From: Thiothrix sp.
GTDB taxonomy: Bacteria; Pseudomonadota; Gammaproteobacteria; Thiotrichales; Thiotrichaceae
Reading direction: 5' to 3'
Assembly: GCA_008015155.1 (NCBI GenBank)
Contig: SSFA01000012.1
Location: forward strand, 62,001-126,000
Length of the DNA: 64,000 bases
Positions within the stretch are counted from its first letter, which is position 1. Every line of letters begins with the position of its first letter. A program made the position numbers and the translations under genes. The notes beneath the pieces were generated by a model. That model had not been told where the DNA came from, ran no database searches, and saw nothing but the letters and a program-made list of their open reading frames with translations. Positions 19,080 to 26,349 of the stretch are shown piece by piece.

Positions 19080-19285
19080 GCTTGCACCCCCGCTTCATTC
19101 ACACCCAAGGCTTGCAGCAAGCGCGGCATCCAATAGGCCACCCGCTCCACCCGTTGGGCTTGGTTCGGTTTGCCGAAATAATCACGCGGTAGGTTGATAT
19201 AGGGGCAGCAACTGCCGTCGGCTTGCGGGTTCTCGGTGTAACCTAAGACGGCTAGTCGGCGCTTTTGGTACAGTGTTGTGCTCAT
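19076..19285 (-). CDS. Small hypothetical protein of the HUH operon (69 aa)
   Basis: The product starts MSTTLYQKRRLAVLGYTENP and has a CC pair. Start and stop overlap both neighbours by 4 bp (ATGA), a strong sign that it is a real coupled gene just before the replication initiator. No family is recognised. Confidence 0.6.
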   Translation of the reverse strand: MSTTLYQKRRLAVLGYTENPQADGSCCPYINLPRDYFGKPNQAQRVERVAYWMPRLLQALGVNEAGVQA

Positions 19286-19629
19286 GCTTGCACCTCCACC
19301 GTTTCAGCATCCAACAGCCGCCGGATTTCACAGGCGAATTCATGGCAAGTCCACAGATAATTATTCTGGGTCTGGTCGTTATAGCTGGCGAAATCCTCGC
19401 AACGGGCAACGCTCAGTAGGGCGGTGAGTTTTGCTAGCACCGCCGGGGTTTCTGCCTCCATCAACACGGTGATCTCACAGGCAAGTTCATGGCAAATCCA
19501 TAGATAATTATTCTGGGTCGTCGTGTCATAAAGGGCGAAATCCCCACAACGGGCCACATTCAGCAGGGCGGTCAGTTGATCGAGCTTTTGATCAATCCGG
19601 TCGATATTTTCGGGAGTAATGGCGCTCAT
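19282..19629 (-). CDS. Hypothetical protein made of a tandem 49-residue repeat
   Basis: After an 18-residue leader the 115-residue protein consists of two consecutive copies of a module starting LTALLxVARC and containing TQNNYLWxCHExACEI. The copies share 33 of 48 aligned residues. Each has two cysteines and is probably helical. It overlaps both neighbours by 4 bp. The adjacent 98-residue protein holds a diverged version of the same pattern. Function unknown; a helical binding module is the most that can be inferred. Confidence 0.65.
   Translation of the reverse strand: MSAITPENIDRIDQKLDQLTALLNVARCGDFALYDTTTQNNYLWICHELACEITVLMEAETPAVLAKLTALLSVARCEDFASYNDQTQNNYLWTCHEFACEIRRLLDAETVEVQA
19285..19575 (-). 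repeat. Tandem duplication within the 115-aa gene (two 147-bp units)
   Basis: Two units, 19429-19575 and 19285-19428, encode the two copies of the 49-residue module. The DNA still matches closely in blocks such as ATAATTATTCTGGGTC, seen in both units on the plus strand. Confidence 0.8.
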
Positions 19630-19922
19630 ACCTGTACCTCTCCCCGTTGCGCCAAGGTTTGCACCTCCTGCGCTTTCGCTTGTTCACGAACCATTCTATT
19701 CAACTGCTCACACAGGCTGGTTTGCTGTTCAAGCAAACCCTGCAGCGACCACAGTAGATTACCGACCCTTGCAAACTGCTTATAATCTTGCAAATCCTCA
19801 TGATCACCAGCAAGGGAAACAATGGTTTCTGAGAGAGCGAAGGCTTGTGTTGCATGAATATTAGCCTGCATCGCCAATTCAGGGAGTGTGGCTGTTTTTC
19901 TTACTACAAAGACATTCATCAC
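19626..19922 (-). CDS. Hypothetical helical protein of the HUH operon (98 aa)
   Basis: The product is mostly helical, with a coiled-coil-like C-terminal half. The segment EDLQDYKQFARVGNLLWSL follows the same D-x3-Y-x6/7-N-x-LW pattern as the repeat unit of the next gene. Its tail TLAQRGEVQV is nearly identical to the tail of the preceding 106-residue protein. It overlaps both neighbours by 4 bp. No family recognised. Confidence 0.6.
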   Translation of the reverse strand: MMNVFVVRKTATLPELAMQANIHATQAFALSETIVSLAGDHEDLQDYKQFARVGNLLWSLQGLLEQQTSLCEQLNRMVREQAKAQEVQTLAQRGEVQV

Positions 19923-20239
19923 TTCACCTCCCCACGTTGCGCCAAGGTGCGCACAAAGGCCAAGGCTTGCGTTTGTGTATCAAAGGTTTCAGTGTCCAAC
20001 ATCAGGCCGTTGGGGTTGCCATAGATCGACTGAGTGGGCTTGATATAGGCCACATCAACAAAGTGATCGGTTTGGTGACGGGTGCGACACACGCCGGGGA
20101 ATACCCATGCGAAGACCTGCTGTTGCTGCAAGGCTAAATAGCCGTGTGGGGTCGGGAATAGGTGAATAATGGGTGAAGTGTGGCAGTTTAGGCCGACGGC
20201 GTAGGGGCGCAATAAGCCCGCGCTGAATGCAGCTTGCAT
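19919..20239 (-). CDS. First gene of the HUH operon, hypothetical (106 aa)
   Basis: The 106-residue product starts MQAAFSAGLLRPYAVGLNCH and ends RTLAQRGEVK, a tail shared with the next gene. It is the first ORF after a long structured leader and overlaps the following start by 4 bp. On the minus strand TACGAGGTACACACG precedes the ATG, giving a usable GAGG. No family recognised. Confidence 0.6.
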   Translation of the reverse strand: MQAAFSAGLLRPYAVGLNCHTSPIIHLFPTPHGYLALQQQQVFAWVFPGVCRTRHQTDHFVDVAYIKPTQSIYGNPNGLMLDTETFDTQTQALAFVRTLAQRGEVK

Positions 20240-20279
20240 CGTGTGTACCTCGTAAAGTTTTCAGTAATTGGCACAGATT

Positions 20280-20358
20280 GCCGGGTGTTACTGTCGTCCT
20301 TACGGAAACGATGCGCTTATTCCCGCCGTAGCGGTTTTGTAGTCCACGCACACCCGAC
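20280..20358 (-). ncRNA. Compact structured RNA in the leader, possibly a C4/P4-immunity-type antisense RNA
   Basis: On the minus strand GTCGGGTGT and ACACCCGGC can close a 79-nt domain. Inside are CCGC-TACG-GCGG (a UNCG-type tetraloop) and TCC-GTAA-GGA (a GNRA-type tetraloop). It lies in the untranslated leader of the HUH operon, downstream of a terminator. Small folded RNAs in this position control phage P4 immunity (CI RNA) and P1/P7 antirepressor (C4 RNA). The fold is seen in sequence; the family assignment is inference. Confidence 0.5.
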
Positions 20359-20362
20359 GAAA

Positions 20363-20434
20363 CCGCCAAAGTGGGCATGATACAGGCATAAAAAAACCGC
20401 CATGCGTGGGGCGGTGTTTGCCGCCGCAAGTGGG
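20363..20434 (-). promoter_or_regulatory. Leader with a direct-repeat pair flanking a terminator and competing hairpins
   Basis: On the minus strand CCCACTTGCGGCGG (20421-20434) recurs as CCCACTTTGGCGG (20363-20375), one copy on each side of a terminator. The single CCGCC of the terminator stem can pair either with the upstream GGCGG (blocking the terminator) or with the downstream GGCGG (forming it). This layout resembles the repeated target sites around the P4 CI RNA region. Function inferred. Confidence 0.5.
20390..20414 (-). terminator. Minus-strand terminator between hsdR and the HUH operon
   Basis: CCGCC-CCACGCAT-GGCGG followed by seven T on the minus strand. It may end the hsd transcript, act as a conditional terminator in the HUH leader, or both. 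Confidence 0.75.
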
Positions 20435-20493
20435 AACAGTAATCCCGAATCAATTTGTAGTTTTAGAGTACGCTGAACGCTGCTTTTTTGCGC

Positions 20494-20537
20494 TGAAATA
20501 TTTTCAATGAATGGCGGATTAGGTTGAAATTATTTCA
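20494..20537. promoter_or_regulatory. Two operator-like palindromes 31 bp apart
   Basis: TGAAATATTTTCA (20494-20506) and TGAAATTATTTCA (20525-20537) share the form TGAAA-N3-TTTCA, with centres 31 bp apart, about three helical turns. They lie upstream of the HUH leader and just past the end of hsdR, where a promoter for the small-gene operon is expected. They are candidate repressor sites; the protein that binds is unknown. Confidence 0.45.
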
Positions 20538-20568
20538 ATTAATTGAGCTGATCCTCACTGTCATTTTC

Positions 20569-23500
20569 CTATTTATCAAGCTGCCGATAAATTCGTTCTG
20601 CCATCCAGTCGAAGGCTGCTGTATGAAATTCTTCATCAGCCATCATCCGAGCAAACAGGGCTTGATTATCATCCATACGCTCAACAATTAGCCCATTCAA
20701 TGCATCTTTCAATAAGCTTTTGAAATCCTCAAAACTATTGACCTTAGCAGCTTGTTGCAAGGTAGTGTCTTCCACTGCCTGCTGTTGAATCTGGTTGAAG
20801 AACAGCTCATCGGCTTGGGTAAAGTCGCCACCGAAACGCTCATTCAGTAAGTCAATCAGGCGCGAAAGGGCAACCCGTTCATCTTTATCGCCCCCCGTTC
20901 CCACATCGGTAGGTGCTTTCAGTGGGTCAGCCTCTTTACCATCATTCAGTTGGATGCGCTGTGCTTCTTGTTTCTCAGCACGGTAGTATTCAAGGTCAAC
21001 CAGATCATCAACCCGCTGGTTATCTGCAAAGGGTCGGCGTGGCAGTTTGGTCAACAGAAAGCGGGCATAGACATACAACATTTCCAAATCTTGATCTTGA
21101 AACGGGATCACTTGTGACAGGAAAGCGTAGGTATTGCGGAAATTGACCAACTGGCTTTTGAATTGCTCTTGTTGAGCCTCCTCCAACTCCCTAAAACGCG
21201 CAACAGCCTTGTCCAGCAGGCTATTCATTGTCGCGTGGTCTTTCGGGTTGATTTTATCTTTGAGCGGGTCAAAGCAGCGGTAAAAACTCAGGGTATCGTC
21301 CACGGTGAATAAACAATATTCCATTACTTGATGCTGCAAATCATAGAGCTTTTGCGCATCCAGCAAATCTTCTGCTTGGGTGACTTCATAAAAGGGTTTG
21401 AATGCCTTGTAGATGTCATCCGTTTTATTCCTGAAATCCAACACAAAGGTATCGGTTTTGCCCGCACAAGTGCGGTTTAGGCGTGACAGGGTTTGGACTG
21501 CCTGAATCCCTGACAGGCGCTTATCCACGTACATGGTGTGCAAATACGGCTGGTCGAAGCCCGTCTGGTATTTCTCTGCCACCAGCAATACCTGATATTC
21601 ATTGCTATCAAATTGCTCTGGTAATTCTTGTTCCTTGATACCTTTGTTCATTTGCACTTCGGTAAAACTGCTATCGGGAATGTCTTTATCATTGACTGTA
21701 CCCGAAAAGGCAACCAAGGTACGCACATCGGTATAGCCCTTTTTCTGGATGTAAGCATCAAAAGCGCGTTTATAGCGTACCGCGTGCAAGCGTGATTCTG
21801 TCACTACCATCGCCTTGGCACGCCCCGCGATTTTAGCACGGACGTGTTGGCGGAAATGTTCAATGATGATTTCGGTTTTTTGCTGGATAACCGTTGGGTG
21901 CAAGGATGCAAAGCGCATTAACGCTTTGGTGGTTGGCGTGCGGATGACTTCTGGGTCATCTTCACTTTTTAATCTAAGCTCATAAAACGTGTCGTAAGTA
22001 GTGTAATTCGCCAACACATCCAGAATGAATTTCTCTTCAATGGCTTGTTTCATGGTGTACTGATGAAACGGTGTTTTGCCATCCTCCCCCAGTTCATCAA
22101 AAATATGCTTGGTCTTATATTTAGGCGTAGCAGTAAAACCGAAAAAGCTAATATTCTCCTGTTTGCCGCGCTTCATCATGGTACGCACGGCTGATTCCAG
22201 CAGGTCAATATCACCTTCCACATCGCCGTATTCATCATAATGTGCTTCTAAATACTGCTTGGCGGCTTCCTGAATACCCTCCTGATTGAGGATACCTTTC
22301 AAATCCATCGCGTTTTCGCCCGTTTGGGAACTGTGCGCCTCGTCCACAATCACCGCAAAACGCTTGCCTTTGGTGCTCCAGTGCAAGGGTTGATAAATCC
22401 CTTTATCACCATCGACGTGTTCAGCCTTTTCTTTGTTGAGCTTGTCGATGGTTTCCACCACAAACGGGAATTTCTGCAAGGTGCAAATAATGATCGGCGT
22501 GTGGCTGGTCAGTGCATCCACCAATTGGCGGGTATCTTCATCGATGCGCTTGATGACTCCTTCCTTGTGTTCAAACTGGTAGATGGTTTTCTGTAACTGC
22601 TGATCCAATACCCGTCGGTCTGTCACTACGATAACTGTATCAAACACTTTTTCATCCACAGCATTATGCAAACTTGCCAATTGATGCGCTAACCATGCGA
22701 TAGAATTAGACTTACCCGAACCTGCGGAATGCTGGATCAGGTAATTACGCCCCGCTCCCACCGCACGGGTATGCGCCACCAATTTACGCACCACATCCAG
22801 TTGATGATAACGCGGGAAAATCAGCGTTTCTTTCTGAATGCGGGTAATCCCTGTCGGGCTATACAGCTTTTTTTCTTCCACTTGTAGGTGCACGAATTTG
22901 CCCAAAATTGACAACAGGCTGTCACGCGCTAACACCTCACGCCACAAATAAGCCGTAGCATACGCATTTTCAACCGGCGGATTGCCTGCCCCGTTTTTAT
23001 ACCCACGATTGAACGGCAGGAAATAGGTCTGTTTTCCCTTCAGTTCGGTGGTCATGTAAACCTGAGTGGTATCCACTGCAAAATGCACCAAAGCCCGCTG
23101 TTTGAAGGTAAACAGCAATTCCTTGGGGTTGCGGCGTTCTTTGTACTGCTTTTTTGCATCCTCCACCGTTTCGCTACCCGACATTTCATTTTTCAGTTCC
23201 AGCGTGGCGATGGGCAAGCCGTTCAGGAACAGCACCATATCCAGTGATTTTTTATCCTGTTCGCTGAAATAAAGCTGGCGGGTAACACTGAGGCGGTTTT
23301 CCGCGTATAGCTCCCACGTATCGGGGTTCAGTTGGTTATTGGGTGCGAAGTAAGCCACCCGAAATGGTTTGCCCAAACACTTATAACCGTGGCGCAGGAC
23401 GTGCAACATCCCCTTATTGGCAAGTTCCTTGTGCAGGCTTTCCAGCAGGTGCTTGCGGCTGTTGTCAGCGTGGATGCGCCGGAATGCCTGCCATTGTTTG

Positions 23501-23658
23501 GGCTGGGTCGCTTCGATAAAACGCAGCACGCTATCAGGCTTGAAGGCATAAGCCTTGTCATAAAGATTATCATCAGGAAGGTAGCCGCCCAACTTCAGCA
23601 AATCCGCTTCGATAGCGGCTTCAAAACGGTCTTCGGTATGGGTTTTTCCGGCGGGCAT
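20569..23658 (-). CDS. hsdR: Type I restriction enzyme, R subunit
   Basis: HsdR cuts unmethylated DNA after ATP-driven translocation. The start at 23658 (MPAGKTHTEDRFEAAI) is preferred over the tracked 23682 because its ATG overlaps the doc stop as TGATG. The protein has an N-terminal nuclease domain (PIATLELKNEMSG with E-x-K), then helicase motifs HSAGSGKSNSIAWL (Walker A), DEAHSSQTG (DEAH box) and GFTATP, and a C-terminal helical region. The 1029-residue length is normal. It is the last gene of the hsd operon. Confidence 0.95.
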   Translation of the reverse strand: MPAGKTHTEDRFEAAIEADLLKLGGYLPDDNLYDKAYAFKPDSVLRFIEATQPKQWQAFRRIHADNSRKHLLESLHKELANKGMLHVLRHGYKCLGKPFRVAYFAPNNQLNPDTWELYAENRLSVTRQLYFSEQDKKSLDMVLFLNGLPIATLELKNEMSGSETVEDAKKQYKERRNPKELLFTFKQRALVHFAVDTTQVYMTTELKGKQTYFLPFNRGYKNGAGNPPVENAYATAYLWREVLARDSLLSILGKFVHLQVEEKKLYSPTGITRIQKETLIFPRYHQLDVVRKLVAHTRAVGAGRNYLIQHSAGSGKSNSIAWLAHQLASLHNAVDEKVFDTVIVVTDRRVLDQQLQKTIYQFEHKEGVIKRIDEDTRQLVDALTSHTPIIICTLQKFPFVVETIDKLNKEKAEHVDGDKGIYQPLHWSTKGKRFAVIVDEAHSSQTGENAMDLKGILNQEGIQEAAKQYLEAHYDEYGDVEGDIDLLESAVRTMMKRGKQENISFFGFTATPKYKTKHIFDELGEDGKTPFHQYTMKQAIEEKFILDVLANYTTYDTFYELRLKSEDDPEVIRTPTTKALMRFASLHPTVIQQKTEIIIEHFRQHVRAKIAGRAKAMVVTESRLHAVRYKRAFDAYIQKKGYTDVRTLVAFSGTVNDKDIPDSSFTEVQMNKGIKEQELPEQFDSNEYQVLLVAEKYQTGFDQPYLHTMYVDKRLSGIQAVQTLSRLNRTCAGKTDTFVLDFRNKTDDIYKAFKPFYEVTQAEDLLDAQKLYDLQHQVMEYCLFTVDDTLSFYRCFDPLKDKINPKDHATMNSLLDKAVARFRELEEAQQEQFKSQLVNFRNTYAFLSQVIPFQDQDLEMLYVYARFLLTKLPRRPFADNQRVDDLVDLEYYRAEKQEAQRIQLNDGKEADPLKAPTDVGTGGDKDERVALSRLIDLLNERFGGDFTQADELFFNQIQQQAVEDTTLQQAAKVNSFEDFKSLLKDALNGLIVERMDDNQALFARMMADEEFHTAAFDWMAERIYRQLDK

Positions 23659-24107
23659 CAAGCTTCCCCTCGTTGTAAACAATCCAGAATGTCCAGTTTG
23701 AGCGTTTCGCTGTAATCTGCTTCCAGCAAAATAGATTCAATAATACGCTCTAGCAAGTCTTTGCTAATCTTACCGTCAGCCAACCAAACCGCCATATTTT
23801 CCATTTCCAACACGAACTTTTTGATGCAGTAGTCATAGCCATTTAACGCTAGAAAATACGCTCCCAAAGCAATGCTGGAACGCTTGTTGCCATCATTGAA
23901 GGCATGGAACTTGTTGATGGAAAACACCAAGTGGGTCAATTTTGGGATAATGCCCGGATAGTAGTCATCATTCTGGATATGGTCGAGAACGCTTTCCAGT
24001 GGATTCAGATCACGTATTCCGTGCAAACCACCAGACTGTTTAATAATCCAGTCGTGAACCTCAATAGCATGGGCAAAATCAAAGTAGAAAATGGGCAAGT
24101 CATCCAT
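23658..24107 (-). CDS. Doc/Fic-family protein (death-on-curing toxin type) within the hsd operon
   Basis: The 149-residue protein holds the Doc-type motif HAFNDGNKR at residues 68-76. The conserved His and NKR are those of Doc kinases, which use a flipped ATP orientation to phosphorylate EF-Tu. The small all-helical Doc size and position fit a toxin. No small Phd-like antitoxin is adjacent; instead a 337-residue DNA-binding-type protein lies one base upstream. Overlap with hsdR (TGATG) ties its expression to restriction. In this setting it may guard the restriction genes or act as a second-line abortive defence; that is inference. Confidence 0.85.
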   Translation of the reverse strand: MDDLPIFYFDFAHAIEVHDWIIKQSGGLHGIRDLNPLESVLDHIQNDDYYPGIIPKLTHLVFSINKFHAFNDGNKRSSIALGAYFLALNGYDYCIKKFVLEMENMAVWLADGKISKDLLERIIESILLEADYSETLKLDILDCLQRGEA

Positions 24108-24108
24108 T

Positions 24109-25122
24109 TCAACGATCCTTCAGACGCTTGAAGACTGCCAAGGTTTCCGGGTCGCTCAGGCGTTCCTCTAGCGACTTGCTGGTTTCTCCCAGAAACCGCT
24201 CAAAGTCACCTTGAGGAACAGACTGAATATAAGCTTCAAGACGTTGATGTAGTGCATCCCGAAAACATAAGTCACGGCTCGCCATTTTGGTACGAGCATC
24301 CAGCACTAGGGGCTTGAGTAAAGGGTGTGATTCAAAGGTTTTAAATAAAGCAAAAGCCTCCTTTAGCGTCAACTTACGCCCCAAACGTTGAGATTCACGC
24401 TCAAGTTCATAAGCCACCCCCGTTTCATAACTGGCAACCAAGGTCAACACTTCAGAATACATGGTTTCCCGCGTACCATCATGCTTTTTGAGATTTAAAA
24501 TCTGACGGTATTGTGCAGCGTTTTCACGAAAGATGCTTTGGTAAATAAGATTGGTGAAACGCCCATATTTATATTGATTACCTTCGACAAAATTATCCAC
24601 TGCATCGGTGAACTGCTTGCGGTACCCCTCTTCTTGGTAAGCGGCTAGCAGATAGTGTTCATCACGTTGGTTGATATAGGTCGTTTTTCCACCCACTCGC
24701 TCAGCCAACACATCCAATACAATGTCCAACAATCGACTGCGAACAGCTTTCGCTCTTTCGCTTTCGGTCAATAACATGGCTAGGTTTAGTACAGAACGAA
24801 AACTAAACACACCCAATGCTGGGGCTTTGTTACCTTCATTAATGAAGGAGACATCACATAACACCTTGAATTCTTTAAGTTCTTTTCCTTTTAAGAGTTT
24901 ATAACCATTGCTTTTCAGCTCTTCACCATGTGCCACAAGATAGCGTTCTACCGTTGTATCGCTGATGCCAAACAACTCCATCACTTGTAATTTAGTGAAA
25001 ACATATTCACCTTTAAACTCTATACCTCCCAATCCAAGATGTTCTTCAGCCTTGGTTAGGGCATAGTGATTGTTCAAGATATTTTGCCGTTCAACCACTG
25101 AGTTGGTTAAGTCTTTAGCCAT
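24109..25122 (-). CDS. DNA-binding-type protein paired with Doc in the hsd operon
   Basis: The 337-residue protein has an N-terminal region with VFTKLQVMELFGISDTTVERYLVAHG, read as a helix-turn-helix, then a helical core and a C-terminal segment rich in charged helices. Similar proteins are known in type I restriction loci next to Fic/Doc genes. It starts right after the hsdS stop; GTG at 25125 and ATG at 25122 are both possible. It is the most likely antitoxin or regulator of Doc because no other candidate is present, but this is inferred from position only. Confidence 0.65.
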   Translation of the reverse strand: MAKDLTNSVVERQNILNNHYALTKAEEHLGLGGIEFKGEYVFTKLQVMELFGISDTTVERYLVAHGEELKSNGYKLLKGKELKEFKVLCDVSFINEGNKAPALGVFSFRSVLNLAMLLTESERAKAVRSRLLDIVLDVLAERVGGKTTYINQRDEHYLLAAYQEEGYRKQFTDAVDNFVEGNQYKYGRFTNLIYQSIFRENAAQYRQILNLKKHDGTRETMYSEVLTLVASYETGVAYELERESQRLGRKLTLKEAFALFKTFESHPLLKPLVLDARTKMASRDLCFRDALHQRLEAYIQSVPQGDFERFLGETSKSLEERLSDPETLAVFKRLKDR

Positions 25123-25125
25123 CAC

Positions 25126-26349
25126 TCACACCCCTTTGGTTTCCGTCTGCCGCCACTTCCGCACATCAATCTTACCCGTGACCGCCGCCGTAATCAGCGC
25201 AGTCCGGTACTCCTTGAGCTTATCAATCGTCTGTTGATTCAGCTCCACCATTCGATCAATTCGCGCCGTCTCCTTATCCAAATACTCAACAATTTCCCGC
25301 TGCTCTTCATATGGCGGAAAAGCTATTAAATAATTGCCTAAGTCGCTTTGGGTGATACTGGGTAATGCTGTTTGTGTTGCAAGCCAGTCAAATTGCATGA
25401 CTTTAGCAACGAAATATAGAAACTTTCCGTCTGTGCCTTTTAAAATTACACTGTAAAACATAGTATCTACAGTCCAAAATTTTTCATTTATATATAGTGG
25501 CTTATCAATTGTACCTTTACGCCCAAAAAGTACAGATTCACCATCATATAAATAATCAGTGGCAAATCTGAACACACCACCCGATCCTAATACTGGATAA
25601 CCCTCAGATGCTTCTACATTTTTATAATCTCGTCCATTTTGAATATTAATAGCAAATTTTAAACGCCGAATATCCCAATGCTCCGGCACTTCCTCCAGCC
25701 ACTCAACGCCTGAATCTTTCAGCGTTACAGCGCGGTTCAAGCCTTTGGTGACAGCGTGGGTAATCAGTGCAATCCGTTGCTCGTTGAGCTTGTCGATCAG
25801 GGTTTGTTTCTTAGCAATAAGCTGGTCGATTTGCTGGGTTTTGTGGTCAAGAAATTGGGCAATGGTTTGCTGTTCATTTACCGAAGGAAAAGCCAGTAAC
25901 ATATTTGCCATATATTCCCAGCTTACCCTTGGCATTTTTGCACCGTAGGTAGAACTATCAACAGTGGCGATGAAATCTTTGTTTAAATATTGATAAATCC
26001 CAAAGACCCCAAGAATATCCCCCATTGGTCGCAAAACGTGAAAATCTCCGACAGCTTCCCCATGAAATTTAGTCAGATGCACTTTAGCAAGATAGGGGCG
26101 CAATTTACCAAAAAGTATATCGCCTTGTTTGAAAGCAACACCCTCACCTTGAAACTCGCTGTCTGTTTCAATAAATCTACCAGACCAACCCTCAATATTT
26201 TCCAAGCCAACTGGATTATCTTTTTGTTCTGTTTTCTCGGTCAACAGTTGAAATACATATTTAAGACGCTTAATTTGCCAATGATCAGGGATTTTACCGA
26301 GCCATTCAATGCCGGATTCGCGGTAGGCGGGATACGTAGGGTAGTCCAT
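25126..26349 (-). CDS. hsdS: Type I restriction enzyme, specificity subunit
   Basis: HsdS recognises the bipartite DNA target. The 407-residue protein shows two target-recognition domains. Each is introduced by the family phrase (IPDHWQIKRLKYVFQL near residue 19 and VPEHWDIRRLKFAI near residue 219) and each is followed by a conserved helix with ALITHAVTKGL or ALITAAVTGKIDV. Its start overlaps the stop of the DUF1016 gene as TGATG. The recognition sequence cannot be read from the protein. Confidence 0.94.
   Translation of the reverse strand: MDYPTYPAYRESGIEWLGKIPDHWQIKRLKYVFQLLTEKTEQKDNPVGLENIEGWSGRFIETDSEFQGEGVAFKQGDILFGKLRPYLAKVHLTKFHGEAVGDFHVLRPMGDILGVFGIYQYLNKDFIATVDSSTYGAKMPRVSWEYMANMLLAFPSVNEQQTIAQFLDHKTQQIDQLIAKKQTLIDKLNEQRIALITHAVTKGLNRAVTLKDSGVEWLEEVPEHWDIRRLKFAINIQNGRDYKNVEASEGYPVLGSGGVFRFATDYLYDGESVLFGRKGTIDKPLYINEKFWTVDTMFYSVILKGTDGKFLYFVAKVMQFDWLATQTALPSITQSDLGNYLIAFPPYEEQREIVEYLDKETARIDRMVELNQQTIDKLKEYRTALITAAVTGKIDVRKWRQTETKGV

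Noticed and set aside
15939-20239. Inovirus (filamentous phage) genome
   Set aside because: HUH Rep and small membrane proteins suggested it, but there is no Walker A-bearing Zot/pI protein, no typical coat protein with signal peptide, and no adsorption protein.
20055-20453. Minus-strand ORF of 132 aa across the HUH leader
   Set aside because: It overlaps the structured leader and the well-supported 106-aa gene in another frame. Its resemblance to Ash/Icd-like leader ORFs of P4-type elements is vague, and no ribosome-binding site is seen, so it is treated as part of the leader rather than a gene.
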